Translations under genes and position numbers: made by a program | The notes under the pieces: model-generated | The model's database searches: none | The model's input: the letters and a program-made list of their open reading frames with translations, nothing else | What the model was told of the DNA's origin: nothing | DNA from: Miscanthus floridulus | Lineage: Eukaryota > Streptophyta > Magnoliopsida > Poales > Poaceae | DNA length: 64,000 nt | Reading direction: 5' to 3' | Assembly: GCF_019320115.1 (NCBI RefSeq) | Contig: NC_089594.1 | Coordinates: 20,134,262 to 20,198,261 of the forward strand | Shown here: positions 34,137-45,714 of the stretch, one piece after another | How the letters are laid out: every line of letters starts with the position of its first letter | Numbering within the stretch: position 1 is the first letter of the stretch

Positions 34137-36582
34137 TGCTTTGGCATAGTCTTCTTTGTAGTTACGACGTCTGCCACCTTTTTGACGGTGTTGACCTCGC
34201 CGTCATCTTCCCGAGCACGCTTGCCCCTGTAATCATCACGGTGGTTACACCGCTGATTACGTTGGTCGCGGTGGTCGCGGGAGTCGTTGCGCTGGTTGCG
34301 GCGGTCAAAATTGTCGTTCCGACCACGGTTGCCACGGTAGTCGTCGCGGTGTGGGGGGTGGTCGGAGCGTGGAACCCTTGTTGCTTCTTCGATAATTATC
34401 TTTTTAGCGTCATCGGCGTCCACATATTTCTTAGCAGTGGCCAAGAGCGCTATGACTGATTCAGGTCTCTTGCGTAGGAGCTTGTCCCTTAGGGCATCAT
34501 GGAAGCGGAGGCTAGTGATGAAAGCCTCGATTGCCTCGTTGTCAGAGATTGACGGGACCTTGATGCGCATCTCCGAGAAACGCCGGACATACTCGTGCAG
34601 TGGCTCATCTTTCCGATCTCGAATCCGTTGCAGATCATATTTGTTGTCGGGTTGCTCGCAAGTAGCAATGAAGTTGTCGATGAAGGCTTGCTTGAGCTCT
34701 TGCCAAGAATCAAAGTAGTTCGTCGGTAAGCTGACCAGCCATTGATGACCTACATGGCCAACAGCGACTGGGAAGTAGTTAGACATGACGTGCTCATCAG
34801 CCATGGCTGATCTGCATGCGGTTTTGTAGAGCATGACCCATAATTCAAGGTTCTCCTTGCCGTCGTACTTCTAAAGTTTTTTGAGCTTGAAGTTCTTGGG
34901 CCATATGACTTGGCGAAGGTGCAGGGTAAACTGCTTCAAACCCGGTGGGCTGTGGGCAGTATCATATTCCATGCGGCGATAGCTTTCGTGGGATGCTCGA
35001 TCGTTGGCCCTTTGGTTGATGCGATCGCGCAGATCACGTCCTCCAAGGTAATGGCGGAGATCGTTATTGCCATCACGGCGATCTCGATTGCCATCCTGAT
35101 TAACCCTGCGACCGTGGTTACCACGGTGATTATCGCGGTTATCTCGGCAGTTGTCATCCCGAACGTCGCGGCGGTTGTCCTCCCAACGGCGGTTGTCGTC
35201 CCGACCACCATCATGGCTACCATTTCCGCCTTGATGGTTGTCTGATGGGTTGTTGTTGCGCAAGCCACGTTGGTTGGGTGGCTGTGAGCGACTTGAGTAC
35301 TGGCGGCTGTGGCTTGATTCGACTGAGACGGATGGAGCCCGGGCTTGATTTACAATCTCTGCGGTCTAAGCCATAGCAGTCGTCAGATAAGCTTGTATAT
35401 CATCGCGAATTGCCTAGGTTTCCAGGGTGTTGGGTAACCGTTGCATTATCGCCATGGCGACGGCTACGTTGGCGCTTGGAGTCCTGAAGACCTATTTGTC
35501 CCCCCACCTTGTCGAAAGCATTGTTGAGGTCGTGTGGCTGGACCCTTATGCGTCGTGCCTCCTCTTCTGCTTCGGCTTCGATTTGTCGGTGATTGAACCG
35601 GTCAATATTGCGTGCTTCGCGTGCAATCCTTTCTTGTTCTGTTTCGCCAACTGCTGGTGGTTCGTCATTACTGACAACATTGATCAAATCCCCTCACCTT
35701 GGTGGGAAAGACAGGAATTGTGGGAACCCCAGGGCGTGGTCTGGGATATCTAGATCGTATTCGACGCCTTCATCTTCGTGATGCTGAAGCTCGATGTGGA
35801 CAGAGGCATTAGATGCGATGTCAGACGAGGAGCTGGAGTCGCCCTCTTGGATTGTGTGGACAGATCCTTCTTGATAATCCTCAATCCGGATCATGTTGAC
35901 GAAGTTGCGTGGCTTCAGTCGAGGTCGATGTATAAAACACAGATCCGAGCAGCGTTGTATATTATACGCGTAGTTGGAGGCAGCGTTTCGTAGGCCGTAG
36001 GGCTGGGCCTAGTAGTTCTCCGTCGAGGCTTCGTACTCGGAGAGCCGGAGACCCATCGCGGAGGCTGGCCGGCGATGAGCGAAGCTCCCTTCAGGAGTAG
36101 ATATGACCATGAGATCTGTACCAAGTCGTGCAGGATGACTAGCCCAAGCTGGTCGGGTAGATCTGTTGTGGAGAGCGGTTACTTACTCATTAGGTTGACT
36201 TTGAATTGAACTTACCAGAGCTAGGGTTTCAGCAAGTTTGGTGCCGACCCGATCGATGGAGTCGAGCAGGTCGGTGTTGTCGATCTGCTTCCCTTTGTAG
36301 CGAGGAAGCGGACGATGGGTTGTCGGCGTGGCTGAAGACAATGCGGGCATGGTCGGAGCCAGATGTACCATGGTCAGAGCCAGATGCACCGTGGTTGGAG
36401 CCATGTCCACCGTGGTCAGAGCCATAGCCGATGCAGGTGAAGTAGTGGTCGACGCAGATTGAATCCGCGCCTCCTCTGTGGTCATGGCGATGAAGTCGTC
36501 GGAGCCGATGGTCCAAGTGATCTGGCCGATGGTGAACGTGAGGCCGTTCGGCGTAGCCATGGAGCCGGAGGTGATGACCATC
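34133..36582 (-). pseudogene. gag of element II, broken into several frames
   Basis: The likely start is the ATG near 36581 (MVITSGSMATPNGL), just after the primer binding site. The pieces end at about 36183, 35694, 35400, 34871 and 34133. They include an acidic region (VHIELQHHEDEGVEYDLD), a long Arg/Asp/Asn-rich low-complexity tract (DNRRDVRDDNCRDNRDNHRG) and the Retrotrans_gag domain (SWQELKQAFIDNFIATCEQP ... LHEYVRRFSEMR), followed by a second RD/RN-rich tract. Stops and frame changes separate the pieces. The repeated CGG/GTTATC-like codons make strong shadow ORFs on the plus strand, which I do not count. Confidence 0.85.
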
Positions 36583-36609
36583 TTGTTCGCTTGGAGAGCA
36601 GTACGCACA

Positions 36610-36628
36610 CCCCCTACCTGGCGCGCCA
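36610..36628 (-). promoter_or_regulatory. Primer binding site of element II
   Basis: TGGCGCGCCAGGTAGGGGG on the minus strand, one base after the 5' LTR end (CATCGACA). It starts with TGG and has the usual Tat-type sequence. Confidence 0.85.
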
Positions 36629-36629
36629 C

Positions 36630-37100
36630 TGTCGATGAAATATGGTCGGCAGTCTACCTAAGGGTATGCCTAAGGTAGTAGATTGTCGGTAGACAGATGC
36701 ACAAGCCACAAACAAGATGGTGACGCAAGACAGACACGAGGTTTTATCTAGGTTCGGCCGCCAAGAAGGCGTAATACCTACGTCCTGTGTCTGATTGTAT
36801 TGCTGTATGTCAATGAGAGATGTTTTTTAGAGGGGTCCCCTGCCCGCCTTATATAATCCGGGGGGTAGGGTTACAGATCTGGAAACTATTCCTAGTCAGT
36901 TACAATTGCCATAGGTGGCCAGATAAGGATTCCTATTCTAACCGACTAGGATCTTGCTTGATCTCCAAATCTACCTTGACTCCTTGCGCAGGACTCCAAA
37001 TAGGTTGGCCAGGCCGCGCGTCGTCTTCTAGTGGACCGGACCCCCTGATCTGGGCTAGCCCAAGCCTAGCCATAAGGTTATAGGGGTTAATACCCCCACA
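36630..37100 (-). repeat. 5' LTR of element II (471 bp)
   Basis: On the minus strand it starts TGTGGGGGTATT and ends TTTCATCGACA next to the primer binding site. A TATATAAGG box lies at about 36847-36855 on the minus strand. The partner LTR is not in the window. The 5 bp next to it (GCTAA, 37101-37105) should be the target duplication. Confidence 0.88.
36847..36855 (-). promoter_or_regulatory. LTR promoter TATA box of element II
   Basis: TATATAAGG reads on the minus strand roughly 220 bp before the LTR end, a plausible U3/R position. Confidence 0.65.
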
Positions 37101-37262
37101 GCTAACGAGCTCGCGAAGCTGATCTTCATTTGTTGTTGGAGCCAGCCAGATCTTCTGAGAAGCCCTCATCGCCATGAATTCTTGATTTTCAATAACGAAG
37201 AGCGATGCTTCCTCGTCGACAAAGGTCGCCTGGGACTTACTCGCCGACTTCTTCCTACCCAT
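37101..37262 (-). pseudogene. Start of the antisense gene of element III, cut by element II
   Basis: It starts [20 protein letters not shown], basic then acidic, and reads through [20 protein letters not shown] to LRELVS, where the LTR of element II begins. The basic MGRKK start and the position upstream of a Tat 3' LTR fit the antisense-gene family. The open frame continues 168 bp into the LTR only by chance. Confidence 0.6.
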
Positions 37263-38608
37263 ATACTCACTAAGAATCGAAAAGGCTCAGACGACAGCGC
37301 TCAGATGACGGCAACAATGGCGGCGGCGGAAGTTTGAAGACTAGGGTTTCAAAGGAAAATTAGGGCAGTAAGGAAGAAGAAGAGGAAAGGCCCTTAAATT
37401 GATTTTACACCAGTAAAAATGCGGCCCACCAGGCCCGTTTTAACACGGCATGAGGATGCAACAGTCCATTTACTGACACAGCTAAAATGACGGACGACAC
37501 AAATCCACATAACGGTACAGTTCAACGGGCGGATTTCAGACTTATCCATCCAGCGCCACGACGGAGTTATCATATTACTACAAAAACAACTCATCAACAA
37601 TGAAGCAAAGGAGGGTTACCTCACAAGGAACGCAACAACCTGGTCCTTACAGAAAGAACTCGGGAATCTCATCAACAACCGGGACATGAGAAGAATAAAG
37701 AATGACAACTCAGAAGACAAGATTCTTTCCATTATAAATGGTTTCAAAAAATAGAAGATTACACATCTTACAAGACCCAACGAACTCGATACTACGACAA
37801 GCAAAGTAGCAAAGAGGAATCCGAACACGGCTAGGCTCTGGAACAACTACGTGTTCCAAATTGCTACTCGGTAGAATAAACCGCCCTCGGCTACACTGTT
37901 TTCTTCAAAGGACAGACACAGTGCATCCAAGGCGGAAATCAGTAGCACGGCAGGACAACATGGAGCAGAGAAGGCCGGTAGGCATCTGTCTACCCAAGTC
38001 TAATGTGATGCTGGATATGGTGTTGATCTGCATCGGACAGTCTCAGGGCAGACGACGAGGATCAACCCAGAACTGCCAGATGAAGGAACGTATCCCACAT
38101 CACAAGACTCCCTCCGACTACCGCCACGTACTTCCAAGTACAATGCTGCTATGGGATTAGCCTACCTCTAATCCCTATCACAAGACTCCCTCTAGCTACG
38201 ATAAGATACACAGAACTACAAAATACGCCCGGATGCTGCTCTACTTCATAAACTACCATTTTCATGACTACAAAGATTTCACACCACGCAACAAAATGCT
38301 CGGTGAATCAAAACAGCACACAAGGAGGATATTTATAGGCCAAAAGAAGCGGTGCACATGGACCGGGAGCACCAACGGAACAAACCTAACAAAGGACACA
38401 GTGAAAAGACAGAATTCAATAAAAGAGGACTCAGGCGTGAAGGAGCAGTACTCAAGAACGAGCATATTTAGAAGAATATACCAACACTGTACAACTCATG
38501 AACAAACAATATTTACTATCAACCACCACCATACAACTACATCTGACAACAGCAGACTACCAGAGAACATGCCTAGAACCTGTATCCAAGTTATTTTTGG
38601 ATAAAAGA
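37263..38608 (+). other. Non-coding spacer of element III
   Basis: No coding frame that I can support. It includes the likely promoter of the antisense gene (a weak TTTAAGGG at about 37391 on the minus strand). The rest is A-rich, repeat-poor sequence. Confidence 0.5.
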
Positions 38609-39050
38609 ACCCAGCAAGAGGCTCGGGGGCTACACTCAGTGAGTGCACTTTTTCCTTCAAAAAAAAGCACACATCACTCAGAAGACTTCCTCAAGACAGC
38701 AGTTTTTCAAACAACATAAGATTCAAGACCCTCCAACTTTTTATTCCAAATAGCAAGAGGCTCGGGGGCTATACTCAGTGAGTGCACTTTTTCCTTTAAA
38801 AAAGCGCACATCACTCAGAAGCCTTCTTCAAGACAAACCACTTCAAGACCACACGACAAAAAGAACCCAGACATGGCTATATCCGAGATCTTTTTAACAA
38901 AGAACCCGGGTATATGCTCAGGAGCCCTTCGACGAAGAATCAGAGCGATTTCAAGAGAAGACCCTCCAGCTCCTTGTGCCAAATAGTAAGAGGCTCGAGG
39001 GCTACACCCAAATGGGAGTACTTTTTTTCAAAAGGTACACACCACGCGAA
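38609..39050 (+). repeat. Repeat block GCAAGAGGCTCGGGGGCTACACTC, three copies
   Basis: The motif AGCAAGAGGCTCGGGGGCTA plus ACTCAGTGAGTGCACTTTTTCC starts at 38609 and 38752 (143 bp apart). A diverged third copy starts at 38985. The first two copies share the following GCACATCACTCAGAAG part. They sit just ahead of the 3' LTR, as in other Tat elements. Confidence 0.85.
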
Positions 39051-39174
39051 GTTCTCAAGAAGCGCTACACGGTTTCGCTCAAGAAAGCACTCGAACGACG
39101 CTTGTTCCTGCTCGACAAGACCTGAAGGAACAAGACAAGACTTCCAGAGCTCAACCATGAAGTGCTCGAGGGCT

Positions 39175-39551
39175 TGTCGGTGCGGGACCCACGAGATACC
39201 CCGCAAGGAAGGGAGAAGATCTAGTCTAACTAGGATTCTTTCCATATAATCTTAGTAGCAGTATTATTCTGTAATCCTACTAGGAACTCTCATTGTAAAC
39301 TTACTAGGATTCTGATCTCCTGACTATAGGTTCCTAGAGAAAACACAACGCAACACAACACTTTACAATCAATCCAACGCAAAGGCTAACGCCGACTGGA
39401 CGTAGGGCTATTACTCGATCAACGATTGAGGGCCCGAACCAGGATAAATCGACTGTCTCTTGCGTTAACCGTCGAGTTGCGCATACGCTGAAGCCCGAAC
39501 ATACTGCCCCAGGTATTCCCGTGGCAGGCTGTCGGTGGTCAAACATCGACA
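39175..39551 (+). repeat. 3' LTR of element III (377 bp)
   Basis: It starts TGTCGGTGCGGGACC and ends AACATCGACA, so the ends TGTCG/CGACA are inverted. The partner LTR is not in the window. Confidence 0.7.
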
Positions 39552-39816
39552 GGGGGCTGGGACAAAGAGAGCTATTTCCCAATGGGCTGGAAACTAGCTT
39601 CTCTACACTCTACTATGGGCCACTGAAACACATATGCTGGCCCCAGGAAGGCAGCCCAACTCGAAACTCATCTTCAACCTCTGTTGGGAGCACTCCAGCA
39701 CCTCCTTTCCTGTTGTTAATGGCTGAAAAATTCATGGGGGGGCTAAGGGGGGCTCCAATGGCGCGGCCAGGGTAGGGGGGCTTGAGCCCCGGTAGCCTCC
39801 CTGGCAGATCCGCCCC
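39552..39816. other. Short repeat-like spacer
   Basis: It contains G-rich runs (GGGGGGGCTAAGGGGGGCTCC) and the phrase CCTCCCTGGCAGATCCGCCCCTG, which looks like an end of an old transposable element next to the P450 fragment. No gene. Confidence 0.3.
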
Positions 39817-40189
39817 TGATGGAATGCATGATGCTGGAGTTCACTGCCGCCATCGCGGAAGCCAAGGTCTTCGCCCGGTCAAGCATGGCGAGACTATGGC
39901 ACTGAAGGAAGTGGCGACGGTTCCTCGGCTTCCGCAGCCAGCAGGTCGCGCTGTTCGTCCCGCTCATCCAGGCGAGGCGCCTTCGTCAAAGGGTCGGGCA
40001 GCATGGCGCTGGCGACGGTGGCGGCAGCATCCTATGATCGTATGTCGACTCGCTCAATGACAACCGTAGCATCCCCGATGAAGACGATCCTCGGACCAAG
40101 CGTGCGCTCACGGAGGGCGAGATGGTGAGCCTCGTCGTGGAGTTCTTCGGTCTCATGGAGGGGGTGGTGACCGCTCTGCATAGATGGGT

Positions 40190-40667
40190 TTCAATCCTGG
40201 TTGGAAACTGGCTTTAGTCCAACCAGGACTAAGCATCCGGGATAGAAGCCGTGACCTTTAATCCCGGGTCAAGAAACCGGGACTGAAGTCCATCCTTGGA
40301 ACTAAAAAAATAGTTTAAATCCTGGTAGACCTCTCTTTGTGCTTGAGATTCGAACCCAAGACCTCTTGTCTTGCGTGTAGGTCCCTTACCAACTCAACTG
40401 CACACCACATGTAACAAAGTCTTGGGTGCTCTCCTTTTGAATTAACCTGTGGGGGACTTTTAGTCCCGGGTGGGAGACCTTTAGCCTAGGTTAGTGATAC
40501 CAACCGGGACTAAAGGGTGGCTTTTAGTCTCGATTGATGTTACCAACCGAGATAAAAGAGCCTTTAGTGCCTGTAAAATTTGGACCCAGAACTAATGCTC
40601 ATATTAATACCGAACCCAAACACAACCGACACTAAAGTGCTAACCGAAAGTCTTTTGTCTGCTGGTA
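40190..40667. mobile_element. Roughly 480 bp repeat inserted in the P450 pseudogene
   Basis: P450 homology stops after TGG at about 40188 and resumes with ACGCTCGCTCAT at 40668. The inserted DNA holds copies of the motif TTTAGTCCCGG/CCGGGACTAAAG in both orientations (near 40225, 40270, 40460, 40500, 40540), as in the ends of the CACTA element further right. No terminal repeat or clean target duplication is seen. The family is uncertain. Confidence 0.6.
40341..40405 (-). other. tRNA-like stretch in the insertion (A and B box)
   Basis: On the minus strand GCAGTTGAGTTGGTAAGGG resembles a tRNA D-arm/A box, and GGTCTTGGGTTCGAATCTC contains a good B box (GGTTCGAAT), about 30 bp apart, as in tRNAs and SINEs. 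The acceptor stem does not pair, so it is not a tRNA gene. It may be a SINE-like or tRNA-derived piece. Confidence 0.35.
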
Positions 40668-41302
40668 GACGCTCGCTCATCTCGTCAACCAGCCGGAGGT
40701 CCAGGCAAAGCTACGCCGTGAGGTCATCGCTGGTAACCATGGTGGCGATGATGATGGCTCTGTCTCAGTCTCCGACTCCGACAAGTGCCCTGCCGGCAGG
40801 TCGACGTACCTGCACGCCGTCGTGCTCGAAGGCCTCCGGCTGCACCCGCCGTTCCCGCTGGTCATGCGCGAGGTCCGTTCCAAGGGCACGGTGTTGGCAC
40901 AGCAACCGTGCCGTCTGGCGGCATGCGGGTGCAGTTCATGCTAGGGGACATCGGGAAGGACGAGAAGCTGTGGACGGATCCCGGCGAGTTCCGGCCGGAG
41001 CGGTTCCTTCCCGGCCGTGAAGGCGAAGATGTTGGTCCGGTACCCGCCGGGCCAAAGGAGATCAGGATGATGCCGTTCGGCGCGGGGCAGAGGGCGTGCC
41101 CGGGCGCCGCGATGGCCGTGCAGTTCATCAAAGGCTTCCTCGCCCCGCTGGTGCGCGAGTTCGAGTGGACGGCGGCGTCGCTGCCGGCAGTGGGGGAGGA
41201 AGGCAGTGGCAGTGCCGATGGTGGTGTTGACATGACGGAGCTCTATGGGTTCATCACCATGATGAAGTGGCCGCTCAGGGCGCACATCACACCATGCGCG
41301 TA

Positions 41303-44160
41303 ACGTCACAAACGTACCACCACGCTTTGTTCAAAACATGTAACGAAAAAAAGAACGGATGGTTGAAGCAAAAGTGACTGATGTTGAATTTGTTGTATGC
41401 ATCGTCGTGCATGCTTGCACGGCCAATATATCATGTATATTTCAAAAAATAATATGGCACATCACAGCTCTCAACAATAGATTATATATATATATTATAT
41501 TTCAAAAAATGGAATCACTTGCCTACTTATTTATCACTTGATCATACTAGTCCATCAACCCGTGCTCTCACACAGGCTAGAATTTTAAAAGATTTACTAT
41601 TTATATATTTGGTTAATAAAAAATTACGTATATTAAATTGTATGTTTTTTCTTTGTTTATTTTCTACAAAATAGAAATAATAGATACTTTGTAGACTATA
41701 TCTAATGATCATAAACTCTTTTGCAAGGGACTGCCATACATATTTTTTATGCATATTCATATTTTTACTTTGCGTGGCACCTTGTATATTTTAATATGCA
41801 ATTAGTTTGAAACATTTGCCATTAACTATAGTGCCCCTTGTTGCATCACATATATTAAGTCATGAATCTGAATTTTGTTTTTTTAACTTTATTTTCATTG
41901 ACTGCTTTTCCTCAAGTTAAAACTCTAGTTTTTATTGTATCTTTTACTAACTCTCATTTTGAACTATTTTAAAATAAGGATTTTAGGTTGTATAGTATAT
42001 TTCTAAATACTACAATAGCATATGCAATTATTTGAAACTGGCACTATGTCACCTAAGATAAGTGATAGAGCTTGAAATGAGATCTCAAATGGGGGTAACA
42101 GTGCTAACCACAAGAGAATCTAATCATTACTCTAGAGTAATGTTAAAGGCATGAAAGAATATAGCCATCAGTAGTCTCCCACAATTCATAAGATAATTGA
42201 CTTTTCCTATCAAGGAATTATACGTGCAATTATGGTTATACTATCAATATAGAGGTGTCAAACATTTAGTTAAAACATATAAATATAGATAAAGTAACCA
42301 CCTATATAAATTATGGTCATTAAACAACTTTTAGCATCATTAGTATATGAGTTGTTAAGAAAATATTTTGTTGATGAAACATAACATATATATTTATTGC
42401 TCATGTATGCTGACACAATATGTATGCTTACATTAATCAAATCTTAATATATTAATATTGATAGATGTGGGTAATGTAGTACAAACATCTACATGCTTTA
42501 TGGTTATTTAAACAATTTTTAATAGAAGATATTGATTATCTTTTAGATGTAGATTTGAGAGGATATTTAATTTTCTTAGTAATGAGTTGAAAATTGAGTT
42601 ACATAAATTATTTATTGTAATAGGAGTACGTCCGTAATTAGATGCAAATTTAGGTCTACTTTAGATCAGGTTTCTTAATGGCATATGTGGGTAATTTAAA
42701 TAGAGTCGTGAGTTATTTTATGTTGTTTTACGTAATAGCAGAGGTGGGCAATTATTTAGAAAATAGAATATATTCCATAGTCATTATTATCAATGGTGAT
42801 TCAGTTATACCAAATTGATGGTCAAATGTTTCAAATTTTTGTGAGAAATTTTTAGGATCTATCTTTTATTTTCCTATTGTGTTTCATGAGGATTAATGTG
42901 GAGGCTCCATTAACGACCTCCGGTTAGCATTTCTAGTATTTATCATTTTTTAGCATGACATGCATTTAGTTTAAACCTAATCATAAGATATATAAACTCT
43001 TGTTGCACCACTTTCATTGATTTCATGAATTATAGTTTGGCTTTTGACTTTTAACCAAGTTGCACATTTTTTCACATGTTAAGTAGAAACTCTAGTGTTT
43101 TTTATTTTTTTTATTCAAAATTTATTTTTATTGACAAGAGTTTAGGTCTTAGTAATATTAATTGTTTTCTGAATGTTAATTAAGTTGAAACTCAGACTGC
43201 ACCCTAGCGCTGAATTTGTTGAATTTTTTATATCACCGAATTATATGTGTGTAGTATTATTTTATATATTGAAAAAATTAAATTACCAATATTGATATGA
43301 CATAATGTTTCAGTTGAAATGTATAAAGTCATTTAAAAACAACTTATGAAATTCATTATTAGGGAGTATTAATATAATTAAAGGGAATTGCCAGTGTTAT
43401 GTTATTGCTATGTGGTTTATTAATTGAACATTTTCCTTGCTTATAAGCTACTAAAATAAGTATTTATCCTAATGTATATATGTTTGCTTGGTATACATGG
43501 TCAAACATAGCATTATGGTTATTTAATTTCACAGTTATAGAAGTTTGTAATTTAGAAATATATGTCTCATATACTGGTCAACACATGGCATTGTGATTAT
43601 TTAATTTCATAATTCTAGAAGTATGTAATTTAGTATATGTCTCGTACTTTATGAATATTTATTTTTTAATAGCATATATTACTATTATATATAGACTTAA
43701 GGGAGGCGAGTAATTTAGATGCAATGTGAGGGGGCTATTGTGAATTATGTTTCATATTAACAAAATGGGTAATTTAGATACAAATTTAGGGGGTTATTTT
43801 GATTTATTTTTCATAATCATAAGTGTGGGTAATTTATATATAAATTTAGGGGGGGTTTAATTGTCTTTCATAATGGCAGATGTGGGTAATTTATATGCAA
43901 AATTAGAGGGTTACTTTAAGTATTTTTCATAATGGTAGAGGTGTGTAATTTTTTTATAAATTACAACAGATCCAATGGCTATTATCGGAGATGATGATTA
44001 GAGTCAACCAAATTAAAGGCTAGATGTTTCTGATTATTGTAAGAATTTTTAGGATTTATCTTTTTTTTCTAACACGTCTGGTGAGAGTTAATATGATGCC
44101 TCCGTTGGGGCCTCTAATTAGTAATAGTAAGATACTAGCTTCGCATACATTGGAACGATA
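41303..44160. other. AT-rich decayed repeats, possibly Helitron-derived
   Basis: Very AT-rich, with no gene. The start CATACTAGTCCATCAACCCGTG followed by CTCACACAGGCTAGAATTTTAAAA recalls the 5' ends of grass Helitrons (TACTAGTATATTTGCCCGTG). The sequences near 42895-42955 and 44090-44160 share GAGTTAATATGATGCCTCCGTT-like wording and could be two related 3' ends. I cannot prove a Helitron without a library search. Confidence 0.3.
43690..43960. repeat. Diverged tandem repeat, about 4 x 62 bp
   Basis: Units carry GTGGGTAATTTAGATACAAATT, a GGGGGTT and a CATAATxxxAxxTGTGGGTAA phrase, at about 43700, 43765, 43826 and 43884. Similar but more diverged wording occurs near 42650-42760. It is part of the decayed repeat. 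Confidence 0.6.
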
Positions 44161-44754
44161 ATTTGCAACTCTAGCATCATCGGTAGGTTCCAATAGAACG
44201 CATAACTTGTCGAAAATGCTGGTGTGCTCAGGGCGTCTGACCATCCAGATGGTGTAGCGGACCAACAACGAGCCTCGGATGCCTCCATCCTCGGAACCAT
44301 CAGATCTTATTAACTCTCTCCTATCTTATCCTCTCATCTAACTTTTTCACTGCCCGCTCTCGCCGCACAGCGTCCCAGGCGTGAAGGCCGCCGTTTGCCG
44401 CTGCGGAGCGATTCCTCAACGCAGCCAGTGTGGCAGAGTGAGCTTTGCTCCAGCTCCACCCATGCCCGTATGCTCCAGAGCTCCACTTGTCGCCGGCGAT
44501 GGCCTCTGCGCTGGCCGCTTCAACCACCACGTGGTTCCTGCCATGCCTCCCGGACCCATGACCGCGTCGTGTGCGTGCGGTGCTCCTACTCCCGCTGGCA
44601 TCACCGCTCATGTGGCAGCCTCTTGCGGTCATAGTGGTCACCGGCACAGGGAGAAGCGCCAAGCCCTGGTGGAAGCCCTCCGACCTCGTGTCCTGCTATG
44701 GCTACGGCGCCCCACTACATACGGCGGAGGAGGCCGCACCGTGATACGTCGCAT
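44161..44754. other. GC-rich stretch of unknown origin
   Basis: GC-rich and coding-like in composition, with overlapping open frames on both strands (about 44321-44662 minus and 44381-44833 plus). No motif or family that I recognise. It may be a captured gene fragment. Confidence 0.3.
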
Positions 44755-45118
44755 ATTGCAAGCGTATGTTTCAAGTATTTCAGACATTTTAGAAATATGT
44801 TGCAAGTATTTTATATGGATGTTGCAAAAGTAGACTGGGAGGATTCATATGTTGCAATGGCTATACATGTATGTTTTAAGTGTATGTTCCAAATGTTGCA
44901 TCTATTTTCGTTGTAAGTATTTTATCTGGATGTTGCATATGTTTCACACATATGTTCAAGTGTTTTATCTAGATGTTGCATATGTTTGCCATGGTTTTCA
45001 AGTGTTTTGCAAGCGTTTCAGACCTATGTTACAAGTGTTTTAACTATTTTGAACATATGTTGCAAGTGTTTCATTTGGATGTTTTAAAAGAAGATATTGA
45101 TATTGCACATGTTGTAAT
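44755..45118. repeat. Degenerate GTTGCAAGTGTTTTATCTGGATGTT repeats
   Basis: The phrases ATGTTGCAAGTGTTT and ATCTGGATGTTGCATATGTT recur at irregular spacing of about 25-60 bp over 360 bp, like a degenerate short-period repeat found in grass transposon ends. No gene. Confidence 0.6.
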
Positions 45119-45134
45119 AGGGCCCACCTGCCAC

Positions 45135-45375
45135 CACTGGTAGATAACAGAGCTTTACTCCCGGTGGGGAACCCCCTCTAGTCCCGGTTCCCCACCCGGG
45201 AGCAAGCATCCGGGACTAAAGGGGGGTCCTTTAGTCCTGGGTCAGGAACCGGGACTAAAGGAGAACCTTTAGTCCTGGTGGGTAACACCAACCGGGACTA
45301 AAGGTGCCTCCTGACATGCCACGATGGCCGGCACCTTTAGTCCCGGTTGGTAATACGAACCGGGACTAAAGATTT
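45135..45375 (+). repeat. Left subterminal inverted-repeat array of the CACTA element
   Basis: Motifs CTTTAGTCCCGGTT, AACCGGGACTAAAG and TTTACTCCCGG recur in both orientations about 20-40 bp apart. Such arrays bind the TnpA-type transposase. Confidence 0.85.
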
Positions 45376-45524
45376 TTTTTCTTTTTTCTTTTCTTTTCAT
45401 TTTTTTGTTTTCTTTTCAAAATAGGCTTTCGAAGTCGTATTTTACGCTGCTAATTATACATTTATATGCACGTATAGTATGTTTCGGTTCAAGCACAATG
45501 AACGTATTAAATCACACAATTCAA

Positions 45525-45532
45525 GCATAAAA

Positions 45533-45578
<46 letters not shown>

Positions 45579-45635
45579 GCATGCATGCATGCATCATATA
45601 TATATTTACATGCATGCATGCATATGTGTATTTTA
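45525..45635. repeat. AT and GCAT microsatellite
   Basis: (AT)n runs with a GCATGCATGCATGCAT tract, then a second AT and GCATGCAT tract. It lies inside the CACTA element next to the 3' end of the Ulp1 gene. Confidence 0.9.
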
Positions 45636-45714
45636 CATTATATTATTTCATGTGCATATATTACAAAAAGATTGCATTATAGTTGTTGTGATATAACAAG
45701 TTTTCTCTCATCCT

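Larger units (their letters stand above)
27232..37100 (-). mobile_element. Element II: Tat-lineage Ty3/Gypsy element, 3' end in the gap
   Basis: On the minus strand: 5' LTR (37100-36630), primer binding site (36628-36610), gag, protease-RT-RNase H-integrase, a spacer, and an antisense gene on the plus strand. The 3' LTR would lie below 27232, in or beyond the gap. The PBS TGGCGCGCCAGGTAGGGGG and the LTR start TGTGGGGGTATTAACCCC are typical of Tat elements. Its LTR sequence differs from that of element I, so it is another family. It interrupts the antisense ORF of element III at 37100/37101. The frames have many nonsense codons. Confidence 0.9.
37101..39551 (+). mobile_element. Element III: 3' remnant of another Tat-type LTR retrotransposon
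   Basis: It has an antisense ORF start (37262-37101, -), a long non-coding spacer, a repeat block (38609-39050) and a 377 bp LTR (39175-39551). This is the 3' half of a plus-oriented Tat element. Its left part was split off by insertion of element II at 37100/37101 and is not visible in this window. Confidence 0.7.
39817..41302 (+). pseudogene. Cytochrome P450 pseudogene (CYP89/CYP77-like)
   Basis: The parent family are heme monooxygenases of the ER membrane. The N-terminal third (membrane anchor) is missing. Readable parts are EFTAAIAEAKVFARSSMARLW (then a stop), FLGFRSQQVALFVPLIQARR, a helix that ends TRKRALTEGEMVSLVVEFF-like, the TALHRW stretch, a break (40190-40667), TLAHLVNQPEVQAKLRREV, the K-helix YLHAVVLEGLRLHPPFPLVM (ExxR = EGLR), then a frame change near 40885, DPGEFRPERFLPG (PERF) and the heme loop MMPFGAGQRACPGAAM (FxxGxRxCxG). 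The C-terminal VDMTELYGF...MMKWPLRA fits the CYP89/CYP77 group. The frameshift, stop, truncation and insertion make it non-functional. It is the only other protein-coding host sequence I recognise. Confidence 0.8.

Noticed and set aside
34136..34459. Plus-strand ORF with long Val/Ala stretches (also 34910-35245)
   Set aside because: Shadow of the Arg/Asp-rich gag tract on the other strand.
36183..36629. Start of element II gag at 36629
   Set aside because: The first codon there is GTG in the primer binding site. An ATG near 36581 is a better start.
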